A stretch of 9,778 bases of DNA from NCBI GenBank assembly GCA_022566435.1, contig JADFIX010000069.1, positions 1-9,778 on the forward strand. Reading direction: 5' to 3'. The position numbers and the translations under genes were made by a program. This document shows, piece after piece, positions 1-4,294 of the stretch (position 1 is its first letter; each line of letters opens with the position of its first letter). Under the pieces are notes generated by a model. The model searched no databases. It worked only from the letters and a program-made list of their open reading frames with translations, and was not told the origin of the DNA. This DNA is from Planctomycetota bacterium (GTDB taxonomy: Bacteria > Planctomycetota > Phycisphaerae > UBA1845).

Positions 1-512
1 TACACCCTGACCCGGGCCGCGCCCACGGACGCCGCGACACCGATTTCAAGAGGCGTCAAAAGAGTCCGTGCTTCAAGCACCACGTTTCCAGCGGTGCGGT
101 AGGTGGCACGCGGCGTAATAAACTTGCCCGTCGCTACGGTTTCACGGATTTCCACGGTGTTCGCATCTGACGACGTGCCCGTGTGCTCGACACGCACCAC
201 GGCATCGGCCCCCGCCGGAATGGGGGCACCGGTATTGATTTGCATCGCTTCACCCGCGTTCAGCGACGCCTCGGGGCTTGTTCCTGCGGGGATCTGCCCG
301 ACCACCTTCAGAGTGACAGGCGTTTGGGTCACATCCGCCGCACGAACGGCGTAACCGTCCATCACCGCTCGATCGAATGGCGGATGATCGATGTCGCTGG
401 TGATCGGCTCCGCAAGCGTGCGAAACAGCGCGTCCTCAAGTGGCACTTCGACAACCGCACCCGCCTTCACATTCGCCATCAACACCCGGTGGGCTTCGTC
501 TACGTCGATCAT
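1..512 (-). CDS. moeA: Molybdopterin molybdotransferase MoeA, N-terminal part (cut by the left edge)
   Basis: MoeA inserts molybdate into adenylylated molybdopterin, the last step of molybdenum cofactor synthesis, in the cytoplasm. The first 170 codons are present and the rest (family length about 400) lies beyond the left edge. Seen in the translation: MIDVDEA at the start, PPFDRAVMDGYAVRAADV at residues 44-61 with the MDGYA signature whose Asp (here D52) corresponds to catalytic D59 of E. coli MoeA, and INTGAPIPAGADAVVRVE at 92-109. Around residues 136-139 the usual GED(I) motif reads ATY, a departure that may be a subfamily trait. The ATG at 512 was chosen because it gives the standard MoeA N-terminus. 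The frame stays open upstream without another start codon, and the ribosome site (GATGGA) is weak. It is transcribed divergently from the gene at 668. No other cofactor gene is visible. Confidence 0.93.
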   Translation of the reverse strand, partial: MIDVDEAHRVLMANVKAGAVVEVPLEDALFRTLAEPITSDIDHPPFDRAVMDGYAVRAADVTQTPVTLKVVGQIPAGTSPEASLNAGEAMQINTGAPIPAGADAVVRVEHTGTSSDANTVEIRETVATGKFITPRATYRTAGNVVLEARTLLTPLEIGVAASVGAARVRV

Positions 513-667
513 GTTCGATCCATCAACAAAGCACGATCCGCATCGGCCGGAAACCGTTCCCGAGTCCGTGAGGCGGATCGCGGCCCAGCCCCGACCTTGC
601 TCAATGGTCCTGCGACCCGCTATGGTAACCGCGATGGACGAGTCGTGCCTTTGGGTGGAGTAAGAAA

Positions 668-970
668 ATGTTGGCGTTTTTTGGTGTGTGGATCGGGCTG
701 GCTACTCTCTTGGTGGCCCTGGGCATGCTCGTGTACCGACCTGCGTTCACTGATTTTTCCGTCATCTTGGTGCTCTATTTCGGATCACCCGGTGCTCTAT
801 GTCTCGCCTTGATGACCCTCTGGGCATACCGCAAGGAGCCCAAAACCGACGCCGGACTCGAGGCCCGGCGCTTACAATGCAAAGTGGCCGTCGCCATGGC
901 CGTTATCGCCGCGGCAATCGTGTACGGGCTGATCATATTCTCCACGAAATCTGAAGCGATTGAAGGGTAG
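668..970 (+). CDS. Small three-helix membrane protein, unknown function
   Basis: A 100-residue protein that I do not recognise. Three hydrophobic helices are visible at about residues 2-22, 28-53 and 73-92, with a basic and acidic stretch (YRKEPKTDAGLEARRLQ) between the second and third, so it is an integral inner-membrane protein with a hydrophilic loop. There is no signal-peptide cleavage site and there are no catalytic motifs. The start is supported by GGTGGAG about 8 bases before the ATG. A weak possible promoter (TTGCTC at 597-602, TATGGT at 621-626, 18-base spacer) lies upstream. It is divergent from moeA and precedes thiS by about 70 bases, but thiS has its own promoter overlapping this gene's stop codon, so shared function is not implied. 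Codon use resembles the neighbours. Confidence 0.7.
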   Translation: MLAFFGVWIGLATLLVALGMLVYRPAFTDFSVILVLYFGSPGALCLALMTLWAYRKEPKTDAGLEARRLQCKVAVAMAVIAAAIVYGLIIFSTKSEAIEG

Positions 971-988
971 GAAGCGTCGATCTATAAT
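960..988 (+). promoter_or_regulatory. Sigma-70-like promoter for thiSG
   Basis: TTGAAG (960-965) and a perfect TATAAT (983-988) are separated by exactly 17 bases. The -35 box covers the last codons of the membrane-protein gene, and the -10 box lies just after its stop. Transcription would start near 995, leaving a leader of about 45 bases before the GTG start of thiS. That is too short for a TPP riboswitch, and no thi-box sequence is seen. Confidence 0.6.
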
Positions 989-1041
989 CAGGCTGGATTC
1001 TCTCGTTTCGTAGTCGATTGACGAAGAAGGGTGAAGAAATA

Positions 1042-1242
1042 GTGCGCGTCGTGCTTAACGGACATGATGAAATCGTTCCCGACGGGATCACGGTGGGCGA
1101 TTTGCTGGACCAACGCAAGGTTCAGCCGATCCGTGTGGCCGTCGAGATTAACGAGGACATCGTCCGGCGCCGCACGTTCGATGAAACAGTCATCCGCGAG
1201 GGCGATCGTATTGAAATCGCAACATTCGTGGGAGGTGGATAA
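1042..1242 (+). CDS. thiS: Sulfur carrier protein ThiS
   Basis: ThiS is a small beta-grasp (ubiquitin-like) protein that carries sulfur as a C-terminal thiocarboxylate and delivers it to ThiG for formation of the thiamine thiazole ring. The translation has the family pattern: [20 protein letters not shown], then [12 protein letters not shown], then [16 protein letters not shown], ending in the required Gly-Gly. From the GTG at 1042 it has 66 residues, the usual ThiS length, and GAAGGGTGA sits just upstream as ribosome site. A TTG at 1018 would add eight residues, but that places the Shine-Dalgarno-like bases inside the gene. The stop codon overlaps the ATG of thiG by one base (TAATG), so translation is probably coupled. 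The adenylyltransferase (ThiF) and ThiH or ThiO are not in the window. Confidence 0.92.
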   Translation: MRVVLNGHDEIVPDGITVGDLLDQRKVQPIRVAVEINEDIVRRRTFDETVIREGDRIEIATFVGGG

Positions 1243-2069
1243 TGGCGGAAAACGGATATCGGGTGGGTTCGTTCGAGTTCTCGTCGCGCCTATTCGTCGG
1301 AACCGGAAAATACGACACTTTCGAGATGATGAAGGAGTGCCTGGAAGCTTCGGAGACGCAAGTCGTGACCGTTGCCATCCGGCGTGACGTGCTGACGCCC
1401 GATGGAGGGGCCAAAGCTGAAAGCATCCTCGACCACCTCGATATGCAGCGATATACGATTCTTCCCAACACGGCCGGGTGCTTCACGGCGAAGGACGCCA
1501 TTCGATCCGCGCGTCTAAGTCGCGAATTGCTCGATGGACTTGGAAACCCCGGCGCGGAGTGGGTCAAGCTCGAAGTCCTTGCGGACAAGAAAACACTGCT
1601 CCCCGACCCGATCGGCACGCTGGAGGCCACCGAAGCCCTGGTCAAGGATGGCCTGGACGTTTTGACGTATAGCACGGACGACCCGATTCTCTGTAAGAAA
1701 CTCAAAGATACCGGGGCGATAAGCGTGATGCCGCTTGGTTCGCCCATCGGAAGTGGTCAGGGGATTCTCAACCCGGCTAATATTCAACTATGCCTGGAAT
1801 ACCTGAAAGAAGGCGATCCGGACTACCCGGTGATCGTGGACGCGGGTGTGGGGACGGCTTCCGATGTGACCATTGCCATGGAGTTGGGCGCCGATGGCGT
1901 GTTGCTCAACACGGGGATCGCCGGCGCGACGAACCCGATCGGAATGGCCCGGGCCATGGCCCACGCGGTCGAGGCCGGGCGTCTCGCCTACTTGGCCGGA
2001 CGGATTCCTCGAAAGCGTTATGCGTCGGCCTCATCTCCGATAGAGGGAATCCTAGCGCCCGCGACCTAG
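1242..2069 (+). CDS. thiG: Thiazole synthase ThiG
   Basis: ThiG is a cytoplasmic TIM-barrel enzyme that condenses 1-deoxy-D-xylulose 5-phosphate, dehydroglycine and the sulfur of ThiS thiocarboxylate into the thiazole phosphate of thiamine. The 275-residue translation is full length and canonical: [11 protein letters not shown] near residue 14, TVAIRR near 42, LPNTAGC near 73, WVKLEVL near 106 carrying the Schiff-base lysine, the phosphate-binding [12 protein letters not shown] near 163, [10 protein letters not shown] near 199 and [14 protein letters not shown] near 215. It starts on the ATG that overlaps the thiS stop. No terminator with a T-run follows. A palindromic repeat lies about 50-160 bases downstream and may mark the transcript end. 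Confidence 0.97.
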   Translation: MAENGYRVGSFEFSSRLFVGTGKYDTFEMMKECLEASETQVVTVAIRRDVLTPDGGAKAESILDHLDMQRYTILPNTAGCFTAKDAIRSARLSRELLDGLGNPGAEWVKLEVLADKKTLLPDPIGTLEATEALVKDGLDVLTYSTDDPILCKKLKDTGAISVMPLGSPIGSGQGILNPANIQLCLEYLKEGDPDYPVIVDAGVGTASDVTIAMELGADGVLLNTGIAGATNPIGMARAMAHAVEAGRLAYLAGRIPRKRYASASSPIEGILAPAT

Positions 2070-2117
2070 CTGGTGTGACATGACGGGCGTCAGAGCCCAG
2101 CTTGATTTGAGGGTGCC

Positions 2118-2230
2118 ATGGGTGGTATGGGTGGTATGGGTCCAGATGTACATCGGGACCCGTGCCGGCGATCGGATGAACAACGGGAAAATCCCGGCGC
2201 GCCGGAACCCATGCCACCCACACAACCCAT
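2118..2230. repeat. Imperfect inverted-repeat element (possible MITE- or REP-like element)
   Basis: The left arm (2118-2143) is three tandem copies of an ATGGGTGGT-like 9-mer. The right arm (2204-2230) is its reverse complement with few differences: 21 of 24 positions pair, and one extra base is present. Between the arms lie a near-perfect 24-base palindrome (2138-2161), a CGGGA-AAA-TCCCG hairpin (2184-2196) and a GGCGCGCC palindrome (2197-2204). GTGC occurs just outside each arm (2113-2116 and 2232-2235), which could be a 4-base target duplication or chance. There is no transposase gene. A role as a structured RNA or transcript end for thiG is also possible. Confidence 0.5.
2138..2161. repeat. 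24-base near-perfect palindrome
   Basis: GGGTCC at 2138-2143 pairs with GGACCC at 2156-2161, and inside it GATGT pairs with ACATC. The only unpaired position is A2144 opposite G2155. It could be a protein-binding site (no loop is left over in duplex DNA) or a tight RNA hairpin. It shares its left edge with the larger inverted repeat, so the two foldings would compete. Confidence 0.55.
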
Positions 2231-2295
2231 CGTGCAGCTTCATCGGAGCACGCGGCGATCACGGACCCACCGCCTGCCGGTCCGGGTCGAACTTA

Positions 2296-2325
2296 TTGAC
2301 CGTTTCGTGTATCGCCCGCTACGAT
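2296..2325 (+). promoter_or_regulatory. Candidate promoter for the amidohydrolase gene
   Basis: TTGACC (2296-2301), then 18 bases, then TACGAT (2320-2325). The match is good at -35 and moderate at -10. The site lies about 50 bases before the ATG at 2378, as expected for a gene with its own transcript after the thiG gap. Confidence 0.4.
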
Positions 2326-2377
2326 ACGCTGGCCAGATCGAACCGGGCGAGCGAAAAGCGGATTTTAGGTACTTTCG

Positions 2378-3298
2378 ATGATCGTTGACTGCTACACGCA
2401 TACCTGGGAATCGCCCGAACAGCTCGGGCGATGTGTTTCGCCGAACGGGCGAGGGCATGGCCAGGACGATGCCGATCAGGACGCCGGCTCATTCGGCGCC
2501 GCGAAACACTTGGCGGCCGTCGAACCGGTGGATACGACATTCGTCCTCGGTTTCAAGAGCAGCTATCTGGAAGCCGACATCCCCAACGACCAGATTTCCG
2601 CATATGTGAATCAGCACCCGGATCGCCTGGTGGGCTTCGCGGGCATCGATCCCAGCAATCCCAAAGAGGCCGTCGAGGAAATGACGCGTGCCAAGAACGA
2701 GCTTTCCTTGCGCGGCGTGACCGTCGCACCGGCCGCCCAGAACTTCCATCCGACCGATAGTCAAGCCATGGTCGTTTACGCGGAGGCCGCCAAGCTCGGT
2801 CTGCCCATCCTTTTCGATGCGGGAATCTATCTATCTTCCGCCACCAAGTTGGAATACGCCCGGCCCGTGCTGCTGGACGAAATCGCGCGGGAGTTGCCTG
2901 AGCTGCGAATCGTCATTGCCCACATGGGCTACCCTTGGACCAACGAGACGATCGTCTTGCTTGCCAAACACCCGCACGTGTATGCGGAAATCAGTTGGCT
3001 GTTGGCCCAGCCGTGGCAGGCCTATCAAACCTTGCTGTCGGCCTATCAATTCGGGGTGATGGACAAGTTGCTTTTCGGAAGCGGGTATCCGCACGATTCG
3101 CCGGCCCACGGTATCGAGGAACTCTACGGTATTGCCCACATGATCCGCGAGACGAATCTGCCGACGATCCCCCGCGAGCAGCTTCGCGGCATCGTGGAAA
3201 GAGATGCCCTTGGTCTCTTGGGTATTACGCCCCACGCCGGCACCCGCCCTGTTGTGCCGGTCGGCGAAACGGCCAACGCGAACGACGGAGACGATTAG
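2378..3298 (+). CDS. Amidohydrolase-2 family protein with altered metal site
   Basis: A 306-residue protein of the amidohydrolase-2 (ACMSD-like, COG2159) TIM-barrel family, whose members use one divalent metal for hydrolysis or decarboxylation. Family landmarks are visible: N-terminal MIVDCYTHTWESPEQLG, LVGFAGIDPSNPKEAVEE near residue 84, GLPILFDAGIY near 141, IVIAHMGYPW near 178, LLFGSGYPHDSP near 231, and a final helix with VERDALGLLGI. Against the usual ligands, the first His of the HxH pair is Tyr6 (second His8 kept), the barrel His is Asp147, and the Asp of the FGSD motif is Gly236. The catalytic-type His182 is kept. It may therefore be a non-catalytic relative or bind metal differently. 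The last 20 residues are acidic and probably disordered. The ATG is preceded by a weak AGGT ribosome site. Substrate is unknown, and no pathway neighbours are present. Confidence 0.85.
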   Translation: MIVDCYTHTWESPEQLGRCVSPNGRGHGQDDADQDAGSFGAAKHLAAVEPVDTTFVLGFKSSYLEADIPNDQISAYVNQHPDRLVGFAGIDPSNPKEAVEEMTRAKNELSLRGVTVAPAAQNFHPTDSQAMVVYAEAAKLGLPILFDAGIYLSSATKLEYARPVLLDEIARELPELRIVIAHMGYPWTNETIVLLAKHPHVYAEISWLLAQPWQAYQTLLSAYQFGVMDKLLFGSGYPHDSPAHGIEELYGIAHMIRETNLPTIPREQLRGIVERDALGLLGITPHAGTRPVVPVGETANANDGDD

Positions 3299-3334
3299 AG
3301 CACTCTGCAATGCGAATTGTGGCGCCGGTTTCTA

Positions 3335-3366
3335 GCCTGCACGCGCCTCGATATTACGTTGCAGGC
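3335..3366. repeat. Hairpin downstream of the amidohydrolase gene
   Basis: GCCTGCA (3335-3341) and TGCAGGC (3360-3366) form a perfect 7-base-pair stem with an 18-base loop, starting 37 bases after the stop codon. It could end or protect the transcript, but no T-run follows, so a factor-independent terminator is not supported. A smaller UUCG-loop hairpin, CGGC-TTCG-GCCG, follows at 3393-3404. Confidence 0.35.
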
Positions 3367-3435
3367 AAGATGCCGTCGGTACGAATTTGAGACGGCTTCG
3401 GCCGAGGGAAGAGCCCGGCGGTGCCACCCGCGCAT

Positions 3436-3600
3436 TTAAGTTTTTTCCCGAGATACGACCGTCACTTGGTTAACAATCGGGTTGCGGTCACGAGACTTCT
3501 CTTGAATCTCGCGCAGGTGGCGGGTGTACGCCCGCAGGTCGTGACCGAAACGCTCACTAATCTGCCGACGGCGAGAGCGTACCTCTTCTACGATGGACGT
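3436..3600 (-). pseudogene. Small helical protein gene, start codon apparently lost
   Basis: Read on the minus strand, this frame gives 54 residues ending in a TAA at 3438-3436. It begins TSIVEEVRSRR, continues QISERFGHDLRAYTRHLREI, and ends NPIVNQVTVVSREKT. The pattern (IVEEVR, a run of Arg, then GHDL and a charged amphipathic helix) resembles a class of small proteins in Planctomycetes and Cyanobacteria starting MxxxIVxEVRxxR, some thought to sit in toxin-antitoxin-like pairs. That likeness is from memory and not checked. No ATG, GTG or TTG exists between the upstream in-frame stop (3618-3616) and the conserved part. The codon where Met is expected reads ACG, one base from ATG. So it is probably a decayed gene or one using a rare start. 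No partner gene was found beside it. Confidence 0.4.
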
Positions 3601-3615
3601 ATCCGCCTGATCGAG

Positions 3616-3972
3616 CTACCTGGAAGGCCGAACATCGCGTATCTCGGCCTTACTGGAACGCGCGGCCGTCGGCTGGTACAGATACGGTTGCCGGGCAGGC
3701 CTTTTGTTGCTTGCCCGGGCGGTATGCCGATCGTGCCTAGTCGGAAAACGTCATGGCCTGCTGATCCTGGTCCAACCGAAACCGCTCCTACTTGCCGGAC
3801 TTCCTGTTATCAGTAGCATCGTGGGTACGCAGAGTTCAATGTTGGCACTAGGACGTCCCGAAGGAGACCAAGATCGGACTCGGCAACGATTGCAAGCGTG
3901 AACCTCGGATTGGTGGTGAGGCTTCTCCCCCTCGTGTACCGGTTGGAGCATTGGCTTCGTGTCACCGTTGTG
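3616..3972. other. Gene-poor stretch between the small broken gene and the TPR remnant
   Basis: No gene is recognised here. Open frames exist on both strands but have no family features. The one distinct structure is the strong hairpin at 3691-3718. Together with the decayed fragments on both sides it looks like old, degrading sequence. Confidence 0.45.
3691..3718. repeat. Strong 10-base-pair hairpin
   Basis: CCGGGCAGGC (3691-3700) pairs with GCTTGCCCGG (3709-3718) over ten positions including one G-T pair, with the 8-base loop CTTTTGTT. No T-run follows on either strand, so it is not a standard terminator. It may be the remains of a mobile element end or a structured transcript. Confidence 0.4.
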
Positions 3973-4203
3973 CGAAGTAGCTTGCCATATTCGGACTCTT
4001 TCTTTGGCTTTGAAGGAAACGTGGATATCGACTAGCGCTCGAAGAACGGCAATCGTGCGTTCGTGATTGTGTCCAAACGAGTCACTTCGAACGGCGTAGG
4101 AGTTTTGCACTGCTTGTGCCGCCTCGTTAAATCGCTCCAACTCGAAAATGCATCGCCTGTAGTGTGATTGGAAGACCGCGGCGTCCCGACCAAGACCGGC
4201 AAG
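3973..4203 (-). pseudogene. Decayed C-terminal TPR fragment of a Ser/Thr kinase paralogue
   Basis: The minus-strand translation here includes AVFQSHYRRCIFELERF and then SFGHNHERTIAVLRALVDIH. It aligns without gaps to the last TPR region of the neighbouring kinase (GVFLEAYGKTLLQLQRF, then ALGAKHERTLKTMNSLIDLY): 17 of 57 positions are identical by hand count, including the HERT block and the L-R-F of the helix. It lies directly downstream of the intact kinase gene on the same strand. The homology has no start codon of its own, the expected stop after the WRAKL-like end (here WQATS) is missing, and no kinase domain precedes it. This points to the 3' end of a second, lost kinase gene, either from a tandem duplication or a separate paralogue. 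Similarity fades upstream of about 4203. Confidence 0.6.
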
Positions 4204-4294
4204 TCGGGCAAGTGGACGCATCGGGCCGTGGCGAGGATTCTCAATCGATGCCTTTCGGCGTAGGAACTTGATCCAACTCGCTTGTCTGGGTTGA

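Larger units (their letters stand above)
2070..2377. other. 308-base intergenic region between thiG and the amidohydrolase gene
   Basis: No convincing gene. Short open frames here read as low-complexity MGGMGG or HPYHPYHP strings because of the GGTATGGGT repeats. The region holds the inverted-repeat element at 2118-2230 and a candidate promoter at 2296-2325, which are listed separately. Confidence 0.6.

Noticed and set aside
183..812. A 209-codon plus-strand frame
   Set aside because: It lies opposite moeA, whose conserved motifs are clear, and has Arg/His-rich random composition.
989..1041. TPP riboswitch before thiS
   Set aside because: Only about 50 bases separate the promoter from the gene and no thi-box sequence is visible.
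1018..1041. TTG start of thiS at 1018
   Set aside because: It gives eight extra residues not found in typical ThiS and leaves the Shine-Dalgarno-like AAGGGTGA inside the gene, in front of the better GTG at 1042.
3421..3816. A 131-codon plus-strand frame starting GTG
   Set aside because: It has no ribosome site, no family features and Pro/Thr/Arg-rich tail composition. It lies exactly in register opposite the more protein-like minus-strand frame at 3436-3600.
3704..3901. A 65-codon plus-strand frame with a hydrophobic middle
   Set aside because: It overlaps the previous frame and the hairpin, has no ribosome site, and ends in low-complexity charged residues. It is probably chance.
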